Assembly (NCBI RefSeq): GCF_018417475.1
Contig: NZ_CP054856.1
Location: forward strand, 3,813,001-3,877,000
Origin: Novosphingobium decolorationis
Lineage (GTDB): Bacteria > Pseudomonadota > Alphaproteobacteria > Sphingomonadales > Sphingomonadaceae
DNA length: 64,000 nucleotides
Direction: 5' to 3'
Shown here one piece after another: positions 18,287-26,357 of this stretch. Position 1 is the first letter of the stretch. Every line of letters begins with the position of its first letter. A program made the translations under genes and the position numbers. Below the pieces are notes generated by a model, which made no database searches, had not been told where the DNA came from, and was given only the letters and a program-made list of their open reading frames with translations.

Positions 18287-18573
18287 CTACTTTACGAACA
18301 CCAGCGGGATGGCCCTCGGCCACGTCCGCCAACAGGATCAAGCCCATCGATCTCAACCACGAATACGCCGCGCACCAGCGCGCACTGCTGCAAGCAAGCA
18401 GGGCCCGGAATGACGGCGATCGCCGTACGCTCATGCTGAAAGCATCGACCATCGCGTGCGGCATCAGCGCATTCCAGCACAATCTTGGAGCAGCCGCAGC
18501 CTGTGCCTGGAGCCAGGCTTGCGTTACCCCGTCCTCCTCCTCCAGGTCGCGAGACGCCTCACGCGCCACGTGA
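18283..18573 (+). CDS. Small protein, possible TTG start (96 aa)
   Basis: The frame reads IDLNHEYAAHQRALLQASRARNDGDRRTLMLKAS and further helical, Ala-rich sequence, which looks like real protein. No ATG or GTG precedes this core; the only reasonable start is TTG 18283, overlapping the stop of the 48-residue gene as TTGA, implying translational coupling. It could alternatively be a degraded gene. Function unknown. Confidence 0.4.
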   Translation: MTTLRTPAGWPSATSANRIKPIDLNHEYAAHQRALLQASRARNDGDRRTLMLKASTIACGISAFQHNLGAAAACAWSQACVTPSSSSRSRDASRAT

Positions 18574-18752
18574 TCGAACCCCTTTTGCTCTCGTTGGATT
18601 TTCAAACGGGTATCGACGAATTGGTTACGGAACATGGGATGTCAAAATCACCGTTCCCGCAAGACGACGCATTCCTTTCAATTGACGACCAGACGCAACA
18701 CCCGGCCGGCATGTCGCCGACGGGCAAACCCGTTTCTTGAAAGGAAACGACC

Positions 18753-18962
18753 ATGACTATCGGAACCGTAAAATTCTTCAACGAAGACAAGGGCTATGGC
18801 TTCATCCAGCCTGACGACGGCTCAGCCGACAGCTTCGTGCACATCTCGGCTGTTCAGGCCGCCGGGTTTTCGACGCTCAACACGGACCAACGCGTGAACT
18901 ACGTGGTGGAAGAGGGCCGCAACGGCAAGCAAAGTGCTGTGAACCTCAGCAGCGCCGACTGA
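18753..18962 (+). CDS. Cold-shock protein (CspA family)
   Basis: 69 residues forming one cold-shock domain with both RNA-binding motifs: GTVKFFNEDKGYGFIQPDDG (RNP1) and SFVHISAV (RNP2). It melts RNA secondary structure under cold or other stress. A GAAAGGAA box precedes the ATG, after a leader of some 180 bases. The leader contains GGAAC and, 18 bases on, CGTT, which is near but not exactly at the spacing of EcfG-type general-stress promoters. Confidence 0.93.
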   Translation: MTIGTVKFFNEDKGYGFIQPDDGSADSFVHISAVQAAGFSTLNTDQRVNYVVEEGRNGKQSAVNLSSAD

Positions 18963-19033
18963 TTTATCCGCGCCCTCGGCCCGCGTTTGCGCGGCGTCGG
19001 GGGCGTCTGTTCACTGACCTGCAAGGACATGCC

Positions 19034-19222
19034 ATGGCTCTGAACTATGCGTTTCTCATTGCCCGTGCCGACGAAGCCTCGCGGGACGCCCAGCTTGCCA
19101 AACTCGAGAACGTGCGTGAACGCGCCTTACGAGCGGAGGCGGCATGGCGAGAAATGGCCGCCAGCGCGCTCAAGCTGGAGCGAAACCGCAAGAAGACCCA
19201 TCAGTCACTTTCCGAAAGCTGA
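19034..19222 (+). CDS. Small hypothetical protein (62 aa)
   Basis: MALNYAFLIARADEASRDAQ onward: almost entirely helical, charged, Ala/Glu/Arg-rich, with a likely coiled coil at residues 15-55. A GCAAGGACA box precedes the ATG. It follows the cold-shock gene in the same direction. Function unknown. Confidence 0.55.
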   Translation: MALNYAFLIARADEASRDAQLAKLENVRERALRAEAAWREMAASALKLERNRKKTHQSLSES

Positions 19223-19313
19223 CTGGCTAGCCAGCTCCCGACCGGATCCTTGCCGATCGCCCGTCGCAAGGCCGCCGACCAGAATACGTCTGCCCAGATC
19301 GAAAGAGGAACCC

Positions 19314-19766
19314 ATGGCTGAAGCGATGCTTACTTTTTGCGAAAGTTCAAATGGAGATACCTGGTCTCTTGGCAAGCGTGACGGCTGCGGTGCACTGCAG
19401 GTGCTTCATTGCGCCAATGCATCATCGGGCGGTGCGAAAAACTGGCTCGGGCTGGTCGAATTTCTGGCAACAAACCCGGGCTCGCCGGAACACTCGGCGC
19501 TGCTCGAACGGATCGGCGCCATCGTTTCCGATCGTATCGCGGACAAGCCCGGCGGGCCTGCGGAATTGCTCATGCATTTTCGGGATGCAACCGAAGCTGA
19601 AGCCATGACGGCACTGTCAGGATCGAAAGTCCGGCTTCCGCTCGGATCGACCAGCGATGCCCTGGAATTTTTCAATTGCATGGTCGATCTCCTGACTGGC
19701 CTGCAGCAAGTCGAAGACGAGGCCGATGCCCGGCGCATTCCTGCGGGATTTGGCAGCACGCATTGA
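19314..19766 (+). CDS. Hypothetical protein (150 aa)
   Basis: Starts MAEAMLTFCESSNGDTWSLG after a good GAAAGAGG box. Soluble, mixed composition; residues 30-50 (ASSGGAKNWLGLVEFLATNP) and the C-terminal helix FFNCMVDLLTGLQQVEDEAD are the recognisable blocks. I assign no family. It continues the run of small + strand stress-type genes from 17831. Confidence 0.6.
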   Translation: MAEAMLTFCESSNGDTWSLGKRDGCGALQVLHCANASSGGAKNWLGLVEFLATNPGSPEHSALLERIGAIVSDRIADKPGGPAELLMHFRDATEAEAMTALSGSKVRLPLGSTSDALEFFNCMVDLLTGLQQVEDEADARRIPAGFGSTH

Positions 19767-19901
19767 AACTGCGTAGCTGGGGCGGCTCCGTCCCGGACCA
19801 CCTGTGCCAGAACCGCAGTCAGCCTGCGCGCCGCCCACCCGTCACGGGGCGCGGCGATTGTGCAGCACAAAAGCCGTCACGTGGGCGCGCACCGCTTGCG
19901 C

Positions 19902-20153
19902 TCAACCCCGTGCTTGACTCCCCCATGGCCATCGGGCCTTGTCGGAACGGAAAAACGGGAAACGCACGACTTTCCCTTCGATAAGGTGCGCGGCAAGCTT
20001 CGAGCGGATGACCATCGCGCCCTCTCCACGGGTGCAGACCAGATGCGTACCGCCTTGCGGTAGCGGCTCGGTGCAACTGATCGACACCTCGTACTTTGCG
20101 CAGGCCGCGATCACGTCTTCTTCGGGCAGGGCCAGGTTCATGGCGCGGCTCAT
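19902..20153 (-). CDS. Hypothetical protein (83 aa)
   Basis: MSRAMNLALPEEDVIAACAK followed by a beta-rich stretch (THLVCTRGEGAMVIRSKL) and an aromatic, basic end. No family recognised. It is on the opposite strand to the small-gene run and separate from the amidohydrolase gene by about 190 bases. Confidence 0.5.
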   Translation of the reverse strand: MSRAMNLALPEEDVIAACAKYEVSISCTEPLPQGGTHLVCTRGEGAMVIRSKLAAHLIEGKVVRFPFFRSDKARWPWGSQARG

Positions 20154-20344
20154 GACAGCAAATCGCCTTCGTCAAGCGCCAACGGCAAGGATTGGTCAAT
20201 GGTCACGAAAAGAGCAGGGTGTAAAGGCATCAAGAGGCTCCACGTCAAAAGCGGGAGCACGACCTGTCTCTCAGTCAGGACTTGCTCGGATACCCTCGGC
20301 CTGATGCTGGGGGTATGAGCCGTTCTCCCGATCGTGACAAGCGC

Positions 20345-21118
20345 TTACTGCCGCCAGGCCTCCTCAAGTGCCATGCACAGCAATTCCGCCCAGTGCCGTT
20401 GTCCGGCCTTGTCCGCAACGTGATCCTGACGGATCTCGATTTCGGCATAATCCAGCGTACGACCGAAAGCATGGCGGGGAACGCTGTAGTCCGTCCGGTC
20501 CATGAGATAGGGCTGGTTGTCACCGACGCGCAGGCCTGGCTCGCGCGCGAATGCGCCCAATAACCGGCGCGAAAAGCTCTCGTTTCCGCCCGCGTGAAGG
20601 ATACCGACATCCCAAGGCCGTTCGATCCCGCCGAGAACAGGCGTAAAGCTGTGGAGCGCGACCAGCACGACCCGCTTTCCGGGGCGCCAGCGCCTTGCGA
20701 CCTCCTCGGCCAGTCTGGCGTGGTAGGGCTCGTGAATTTCGCCGATACGCAGCGTTCGCTCGCGCGAGGAAAGGCTTTGGTTGCCCGGCACTGGCGTCCC
20801 GTCGCTGGTTTGCGGAATGGCCTCATGCGACCAGGGATCGCGATTGCAGTCCACCACGAGGCGGGAATAGGCCTGCGACAGGAATACGGCGTCGAGGCGC
20901 CTGGAAATGGCACGGCCCAGTTCGGCAACGCCGATGTCGAGCGCGATATGACGGGACAACTCGTCCTTTCCAAGGCCCAGCCACCCGAGCCGGTCAGGTA
21001 TCGCGGCTCCGGCATGATCCCCGGTCAGGATGAAAGGCGCAGTGCCGAGAGGATTGAAGCATTGAACGGGTTCGGGATCGCCGGGACCAAGCAAGGTCTC
21101 AAGGCGTGGTGCAGCCAT
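20345..21118 (-). CDS. N-formylglutamate amidohydrolase family protein
   Basis: 257 residues. The family pattern is visible: ILTGDHAGAAIPDRL near the start (metal-site His), DIGVAELG, VVDCNRDP, EIHEPYHARLAEE and VALHSFTP. These enzymes hydrolyse N-formyl or related N-acyl glutamates in histidine degradation and similar routes. Here it stands 17 bases from, and divergent to, two transglutaminase-like genes, a pairing that points to a specialised amide or peptide metabolism rather than histidine use, since no other hut gene is present. Confidence 0.85.
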   Translation of the reverse strand: MAAPRLETLLGPGDPEPVQCFNPLGTAPFILTGDHAGAAIPDRLGWLGLGKDELSRHIALDIGVAELGRAISRRLDAVFLSQAYSRLVVDCNRDPWSHEAIPQTSDGTPVPGNQSLSSRERTLRIGEIHEPYHARLAEEVARRWRPGKRVVLVALHSFTPVLGGIERPWDVGILHAGGNESFSRRLLGAFAREPGLRVGDNQPYLMDRTDYSVPRHAFGRTLDYAEIEIRQDHVADKAGQRHWAELLCMALEEAWRQ

Positions 21119-21135
21119 CAGGACATGGCGCAGAC

Positions 21136-22050
21136 ATGCCGCACTTGATCATTCGTCATCTTACGGAATACTCCTACCGACAGCCTGTTGCTCTCGGTGA
21201 ACATCGAATCATGATGCGCCCGCGCGAGAGCTTTGACCAGCGCCTTGTCAGTGCAAAGCTGGAGATAACGCCCCAGCCGGCGGAGCTGCGCTGGCTGCAT
21301 GACGTGTTCGGCAATTCGGTGGCGATCGCATCCTTCGGTGCGCTGGCTAGAAACTTGCGGGTCGAGAGTACCGTGCATCTCGATCATGAGCCCATTGCCG
21401 GGGCCAGCGTTGACATCGAACCGTACGCCCGGCGCTTTCCCTTTACCTATTCCTCCGAGGACATGCCCGATCTCCTGCGCTCGATCGAACGCGCCTACCT
21501 CGATCCCGGGCGGATCATCGACGACTGGGCGCGCACTTTCGTCGGTTTGGACCGGTCCGCCGATACGCTGGGCATGCTGGTGAACATGACGCAGACAATC
21601 CGGCGCGATTTCACCTATATTCCTCGCCACGAGAAGGGTACGCAAAGCCCGATCGAAACGCTGCAAAGGCGGCAGGGAACCTGCCGGGACTTTGCGGTGT
21701 TGATGATCGAGGCGGTGCGTTCGGTCGGCTTCGCGGCCCGGTTCGTATCCGGATACGTCTATGATCCCGACTGCGGCACGGGCCGCGTGGGCGGGGGCAA
21801 CACGCACGCTTGGGTTCGCATCTTCCTGCCGGGTTCCGGCTGGGTCGAATTCGACCCGACCAACGGCATCGTCGGGAACAGCGGTCTGATCCGCGTGGCG
21901 ATCGCGCGCGATCCCTACCAGGCCGTCCCGCTGTCAGGCCTGTGGACCGGCTATCCCGGCAGCAACCTTGGCATGTCGGTAGAGGTCGACATCCGGTTGA
22001 GCGGCGCAGCCCCGCCCCCGCACGGCGCCACCAATACCCGCTTCGGGTGA
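21136..22050 (+). CDS. Transglutaminase-like protease, bacterial type
   Basis: 304 residues from ATG 21136 (MPHLIIRHLTEYSY), preferred over GTG 21106 because the family starts with a beta-strand of this kind. N-terminal transglutaminase-associated beta domain, then the catalytic core with Cys in GTCRDFAVLMIEA, His in NTHAWVRIF and Asp in EFDPTNG. Bacterial members are mostly proteases or amide hydrolases. The gene pairs with a second transglutaminase-like gene 16 bases downstream and is divergent from an amidohydrolase gene. Confidence 0.9.
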   Translation: MPHLIIRHLTEYSYRQPVALGEHRIMMRPRESFDQRLVSAKLEITPQPAELRWLHDVFGNSVAIASFGALARNLRVESTVHLDHEPIAGASVDIEPYARRFPFTYSSEDMPDLLRSIERAYLDPGRIIDDWARTFVGLDRSADTLGMLVNMTQTIRRDFTYIPRHEKGTQSPIETLQRRQGTCRDFAVLMIEAVRSVGFAARFVSGYVYDPDCGTGRVGGGNTHAWVRIFLPGSGWVEFDPTNGIVGNSGLIRVAIARDPYQAVPLSGLWTGYPGSNLGMSVEVDIRLSGAAPPPHGATNTRFG

Positions 22051-22066
22051 AAGCAAGGAATCCACG

Positions 22067-22888
22067 ATGTTCATTCGAGCCGGCTACGAAATTCACTTCG
22101 AAGCGCAGATACCGACCGCCATGCTGGCCCTGCTGAGCGTGCACCCCTCTCGCAACAAGCACCTCACTACCCCGCAGCGCATCCGCACCTGGCCCGAGGT
22201 GCCGATCTACGACTATGGGGATGGCTATGGGAACATCTGTTCGCGCTTCACGGCGCCTGCAGGAGGCGTGGCGATGTCCTGCGATTTCGTCATCGAGGAC
22301 GATGGCCAGCCCGACGTTCGCGCGCCCGACGGCCCGCAGGCCGGCGTCGAAACCTATCCGGACGAAGCGCTGATCTATCTTCTGGGCAGCCGGTACTGCG
22401 AAACCGACCTGCTGATGGATGTGGCCTGGAGCAATTTCGGTCACCTGGTGTCAGCCCGAGACCGGGTTGAGGCCATCGTCGCTTTCGTGCACGGCCACCT
22501 GTGCTTCGGCTACGAGCATGCCAGATCGAACAAGACGGCATGGCACGGTTACCAGGAGCGCGAGGGAGTGTGTCGGGACTTTGCCCACCTGGCCATAGCC
22601 TTGTGTCGCTGCCTCAACATCCCGGCCCGCTATTGCACAGGCTATCTCGGCGACATCCGCGTGCCGGCGGACGACGCACCGATGGACTTCAGTGCATGGT
22701 TCGACGTGTTCATCCAGGGCGCCTGGTACACCTATGACGCCCGCCATGCTGTCCCTCGCGTTGGCCGGATTCTGATGGCAAGGGGCCGCGATGCAACCGA
22801 CGTGGCGCTTACCACGAGCTTTGGCGACGCGGTTCTAAAGTCGTTCTTCGTCCGGGCGGAAGAGGTTTCGTCGGCGACCCTGCCCTGA
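22067..22888 (+). CDS. Transglutaminase-like protein, Ser in His position
   Basis: 273 residues of the same superfamily but a different subgroup from its neighbour. The nucleophile Cys is in GVCRDFAHLAIALCRC and the Asp in TYDARH. The place of the catalytic His reads MDFSAWFDV, with Ser before the Ala-Trp pair. I recall the same sequence in other members of this subgroup, so it may use another base or be non-catalytic. It forms an operon with the upstream homologue. Confidence 0.88.
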   Translation: MFIRAGYEIHFEAQIPTAMLALLSVHPSRNKHLTTPQRIRTWPEVPIYDYGDGYGNICSRFTAPAGGVAMSCDFVIEDDGQPDVRAPDGPQAGVETYPDEALIYLLGSRYCETDLLMDVAWSNFGHLVSARDRVEAIVAFVHGHLCFGYEHARSNKTAWHGYQEREGVCRDFAHLAIALCRCLNIPARYCTGYLGDIRVPADDAPMDFSAWFDVFIQGAWYTYDARHAVPRVGRILMARGRDATDVALTTSFGDAVLKSFFVRAEEVSSATLP

Positions 22889-22894
22889 CGAGCT

Positions 22895-22915
22895 GGCCCG
22901 GGCATCGCCCGGGCC
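22895..22915. terminator. Perfect hairpin between convergent genes
   Basis: GGCCCGGGC-ATC-GCCCGGGCC, a 9-bp perfect stem, lies seven bases after the transglutaminase stop and three bases beyond the end of the convergent membrane gene. There is no T tract, so it may protect 3' ends or aid termination in both directions. Confidence 0.5.
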
Positions 22916-22917
22916 GA

Positions 22918-23244
22918 TCAGAACAGCAAAGAGGCGACTAGAAACGAAGCCGCAGCCGGTATCGCCATAGTCAACACGCGCGCGGCGGCCAGGAACAGTA
23001 CCATCGACGTATCCGAATTCCAGCGGGTTACACCCGTAGTATAGTCGCCCAGGATGAGTAGGCCACTGGCCAGGAAGACGTACGAAACGAAACTGCCAAA
23101 ACTCGCTTGGTATACCCCAAGCACAAAAGGAAGGGGCCCTGTCGCAAAGGTCGTGATGGCAAAGGCGGCCACCAAAGCCATCCTAGCCACAGCGTTCGGC
23201 CAAGCGCGCGCGTGCCAACTTCCTTGCATGCTCACATGAATCAC
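22918..23244 (-). CDS. Small membrane protein (108 aa)
   Basis: Three hydrophobic segments are evident, around residues 22-45 (ALVAAFAITTFATGPLPFVLGV), 50-68 and 82-107, so it is likely an inner-membrane protein. No family is recognised. It converges with the transglutaminase pair across the hairpin at 22895. Confidence 0.55.
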   Translation of the reverse strand: MIHVSMQGSWHARAWPNAVARMALVAAFAITTFATGPLPFVLGVYQASFGSFVSYVFLASGLLILGDYTTGVTRWNSDTSMVLFLAAARVLTMAIPAAASFLVASLLF

Positions 23245-23323
23245 AAGGCCGCTGCGGCATGACTTCTCCGATCCCGTTTCCAGGCAAGGAGCACGCCGGA
23301 TTCTGCCAAGCCGGCCACTGACA

Positions 23324-23584
23324 TCAGCATCTGTTGCTCAGGTCCGCGATCACCTGCTCCAATCCCTTGTGCGAATGGGTCGCCAGATCGAGCGGGCGGC
23401 CGGCCAGAGCGATGCATTCGCCATTGAGATAGGCGATGGCTTCATCCTTCGTCGCGAAACTTTCAAGCGCCATCCGGATAATGAGCCCTTGCCGCTTGGC
23501 CGCCTCTGGCGGAATCTTGAATCGGATGTCCCGGCGCGACCACGCACCTCGGACTACAGGTTTTTCCGTGGCTTCTTCGGTCAT
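23324..23584 (-). CDS. Small protein, DUF2384/antitoxin-like end
   Basis: 86 residues beginning MTEEATEKPVVRGAWSRRDI. The second half (DEAIAYLNGECIALAGRPLDLATHSHKGLEQVIADL) is reminiscent of the C-terminal part of MbcA/ParS/Xre antitoxins, where an LGGRxPLDL motif contacts the toxin. No RES-domain toxin gene is adjacent, so an antitoxin role is a weak inference. Twelve bases separate it from the upstream minus-strand gene. Confidence 0.5.
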   Translation of the reverse strand: MTEEATEKPVVRGAWSRRDIRFKIPPEAAKRQGLIIRMALESFATKDEAIAYLNGECIALAGRPLDLATHSHKGLEQVIADLSNRC

Positions 23585-23596
23585 TTGCTACCCTTG

Positions 23597-23893
23597 TCAG
23601 AAATTGTAGCCGCCTTGAGACGCCCGCCTGTGCAGGCAATGGCTCACCTGGAGTTGCCCCAAGGCAGAGGCCTGGACCTGGTCCATCAGCGTGCCGTGGC
23701 CATCTGTTGAAGGCTGGCTCAGGAAGGCATCGGCCGCCTTGGGCCCGCCCAGCAGATTATGGGCCAGCCTCCAGATGTCTTCGCGCCTACGGTAGACCGC
23801 AGAGTTGCGCGGTGGCCCCGACCACAGGCGCCCGTTCGCGCCAGGCGTGGGATGCCGGATCGATGGCACCCTGCAAGGCGCAAGCTGGATCAT
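23597..23893 (-). CDS. Hypothetical protein (98 aa)
   Basis: Its centre (REDIWRLAHNLLGGPKAADAFLSQP) looks like a helical block of the kind seen in MbcA/ParS-type proteins; the ends are low in recognisable features. It is likely transcribed with the next gene, 12 bases away. The start is uncertain and function unknown. Confidence 0.4.
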   Translation of the reverse strand: MIQLAPCRVPSIRHPTPGANGRLWSGPPRNSAVYRRREDIWRLAHNLLGGPKAADAFLSQPSTDGHGTLMDQVQASALGQLQVSHCLHRRASQGGYNF

Positions 23894-24757
23894 TATCGCG
23901 TCCAGCTCGGATAGGGCAATGCACCTCGATCCGGGCGCAATCTCGCGATACGTCGCTCATAATGCCGAACCAGATCGAAACGAGACCCAAGGCTCGCGCC
24001 TCGAGCCAAATTCTCGGACAAGGCCAACCGACGGTGGAAAAGAAGTTGCTCAAGATCCATGCGCATGCTCCATCCTGCGGGAGCGCGCTTGGTCTCTCAG
24101 TCACCGAATTGCGAAACACCTTCGGCAATGTCATCGGTATACGCCACTTCAACAGGTAACGCCACCTTCTTGTAGGTGGGCTTTCAGTCCGGCGTAAAAA
24201 ATATTTCCGTAAAATAATGACAATTGTTCGAATTGGATTGTGAAGATGCGCCGCGCTGGCCATGCCCCGCTGTGGCAGCATGACCATGAACATGCTGTTG
24301 GCTCAAGGCGAGCACCCGATCGGTTCACGCGCGAATTTCAACTTCCTTATGAAAATCGCCCAACTCCTGTAGGCTTCGATTTTGCCAGATTCTTCTGATT
24401 CACACAGGAAGTTTTTCCGGGAAAAGGTTACTGTCACGGCCAAGCGCTATTCGACTTTTAGAAGCTGGGAGGGGATCGACTATTTGACTTACAGAATTTG
24501 ACGACTAGCGCGTTTGGGGGATGAACGAACGACCAGTTTCGGGAGACTACTTACGGGACGTTCGCCTCATGATGGCGTCCGGTTGCGACGTACTATGGCA
24601 TTGAAGCCGACTGTCGGGATTGTCCCAATCCAGGCCATTCCGGCGCGCTGGCTTGGATATCTCTTTATTGTCTTTCCGCGAAATCTTGCGGATCGTTGGC
24701 CTGCCGCAATCTGTTGCTCGCTTATGCTAACCCCGTGAGCCGGCATGCGGCTGAAAT
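23894..24757. other. 864-bp stretch without a supported gene
   Basis: Short frames on both strands lack a consistent start and composition. The part around 24180-24500 is AT-rich, with T and A runs suggestive of promoters. It lies at the distal end of the conjugation operon and probably marks a module boundary. Confidence 0.4.
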
Positions 24758-24952
24758 TCAGCCTTCTCGTATGGTCAGGGATTTCAAACTGCCATAATCG
24801 ATCAGCGTGAGCCGGCCGACTTTGACTGCGCTGATGTCTCCTGTCTGAAGCAGCTCATAGATCCGGGACCGGCTTAGCCCTGTAATCCGTACCGCTGTGG
24901 AAACCCGAACCGTGAGAGGCTCGATCTCTGTTTCCGGATCCTGCTCAGTCAT
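24758..24952 (-). CDS. AlpA/excisionase-type HTH protein
   Basis: 64 residues dominated by a MerR-like helix-turn-helix (TVRVSTAVRITGLSRSRIYE, then a wing KVGRLTLIDYGSL). Proteins of this size act as transcriptional regulators or excisionases of mobile elements. It overlaps the upstream DUF2274 gene by 4 nt and ends the conjugation operon, so it likely controls transfer or excision. Confidence 0.85.
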   Translation of the reverse strand: MTEQDPETEIEPLTVRVSTAVRITGLSRSRIYELLQTGDISAVKVGRLTLIDYGSLKSLTIREG

Positions 24953-25179
24953 GACCGCCCCCGCTGTGCTGCTGCCCGGGCGCGAACGAAGTGCCGGTCA
25001 CCATCAAGGAAGGCCGACAGAATAGCAGGGACGAGCTCGGTTACCGGCTCTTCCACGCCATACTGGGCCTGATAGAAGCCGGCATATGCCTGGAGAGCGT
25101 CCTGCAGATCGGGTGTAATCGTTATGGTGAGCTTGACTGGCGTGCGATCCGGCAGTCTCGCGAGCTTCAGCTGAGTCAT
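24949..25179 (-). CDS. DUF2274 protein of conjugation operon
   Basis: 76 residues (MTQLKLARLPDRTPVKLTIT, then DLQDALQAYAGFYQAQYG). DUF2274 proteins occur next to trbI in alphaproteobacterial conjugation clusters; the function is unknown. It has a ribbon-helix-helix-like beta-strand start. It lies 20 bases after trbI and overlaps the HTH gene start by 4 nt. Confidence 0.85.
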   Translation of the reverse strand: MTQLKLARLPDRTPVKLTITITPDLQDALQAYAGFYQAQYGVEEPVTELVPAILSAFLDGDRHFVRARAAAQRGRS

Positions 25180-25199
25180 CTGTTAGTTCCTTCGCTTGT

Positions 25200-26357
25200 T
25201 CAGGAATCAAGGATCAGGTCGCGCGTCACAACGACGCGTACAGGTGCGCCGGGACGGATAGTGATGGTGGGCTGGACGGTCAGATTTTGCTGGGTCACCT
25301 GGTCCCCTGCGCGGGCAGCACTCGTCTGGGCAGACTGGCGGATGGCTTCGACCAGATCGCTTTCGCCGCTGATCGAAAGTTCTGATCCAACGCCGAGCAG
25401 TGTCGCGATTCCGACGCCCTTCAGCAGCGTCCAGGTGTGGAAGTCGACTTTATCGGCAAGGCCGGCGTAGCCGGAGGGATCGGTTGCCGGCATATTGCCG
25501 AGCTGTACGGAGCGCCCATCGGGCAGAATGAGCCGCTGCCAGACTACAAGGGCCCGCTTCTGGCCAAAGGCGACAACACTGTCGTACTTGCCAATGAGAC
25601 GGCTGCCCTGTGGTATAAGGAGCAGGCTACCTGTGACGGTATCATAAACATTCTGCGTAACCTGCGCGATGACCATGCCAGGCAGGTCGGAATTCAGCTC
25701 TGTTATAAGGCTGGCAGGGATCACGCTGCCTGCAAGCAGGCTGCGGGGAGATGCAGGCGCAACAAGGCGTTGCGGATTTATGCGCACACTGGTGTCAGGG
25801 GTACTCGCAAAGCGCTCCTTTCGTGTCTGTTCGGAAGGGGCAGATGGGGTGGCGGCCGAAACCGCGCCAGAACCGGGAGACAGCCCGTCCGCCTCAGTTT
25901 TCCCGGGCGTCGAGACCTGAGCCAAAAGGCTGGATTCCCGGGCAGCTTTGAGCCCGGCAAGCCGCTGCTGGCGTTGTGTCGCCAGCGCACCGGCCTGTCC
26001 TGAGGTAGATACGACCTGGCTGCGTTCCTGAGCACGCAATATCGGACGCCCAAGGTCACCCGGCAGAGGCGGGCCAAGCCTTGGTGCATCTCCATAACTT
26101 GCCGGAAGATCGGTCAGTGTCTCCGGTTCAGCGTTCGTCGCAGGTCGCGTGAGTTCCTTGTCATCCACTTTGCCGGGAAACACCTGCGGTCTGAGCGCCA
26201 TAAATGCAATCGCTGCGAGCGCTGCTGAGCCGAGCAATGCAGCGCCGATAACGATATCGCGGCGAAAGCGGATCGCGCGGGCAGGCGTGGCCCGTAGCTG
26301 GAAGCTCTCAGGATCTCCTTTGGCGGCGGGTTCTTTCGAAGCTGTCTCTGTCATCAC
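25200..26357 (-). CDS. trbI: Conjugal transfer protein TrbI (VirB10-like)
   Basis: 385 residues: a cytoplasmic start, one membrane helix at about 33-50 (IVIGAALLGSAALAAIAFMAL), a Pro-rich periplasmic linker and the VirB10 C-terminal beta barrel (GSVIPASLITELNSDLPG, IPQGSRLIGKYDS, SGYAGLADKVDFHTW). It spans the envelope and links the inner-membrane machine to the outer-membrane pore. It overlaps trbG by 4 nt. Confidence 0.93.
   Translation of the reverse strand: MMTETASKEPAAKGDPESFQLRATPARAIRFRRDIVIGAALLGSAALAAIAFMALRPQVFPGKVDDKELTRPATNAEPETLTDLPASYGDAPRLGPPLPGDLGRPILRAQERSQVVSTSGQAGALATQRQQRLAGLKAARESSLLAQVSTPGKTEADGLSPGSGAVSAATPSAPSEQTRKERFASTPDTSVRINPQRLVAPASPRSLLAGSVIPASLITELNSDLPGMVIAQVTQNVYDTVTGSLLLIPQGSRLIGKYDSVVAFGQKRALVVWQRLILPDGRSVQLGNMPATDPSGYAGLADKVDFHTWTLLKGVGIATLLGVGSELSISGESDLVEAIRQSAQTSAARAGDQVTQQNLTVQPTITIRPGAPVRVVVTRDLILDS

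Noticed and set aside
18628..18655. EcfG-type stress promoter before the cold-shock gene
   Set aside because: GGAAC and CGTT are present, but the 18-base gap is longer than the usual 16-17, so I did not list it as a promoter.
23962..24159. Small + strand frame of 65 codons
   Set aside because: Competes with an equally plausible minus-strand frame; no ribosome binding site or known family supports either.
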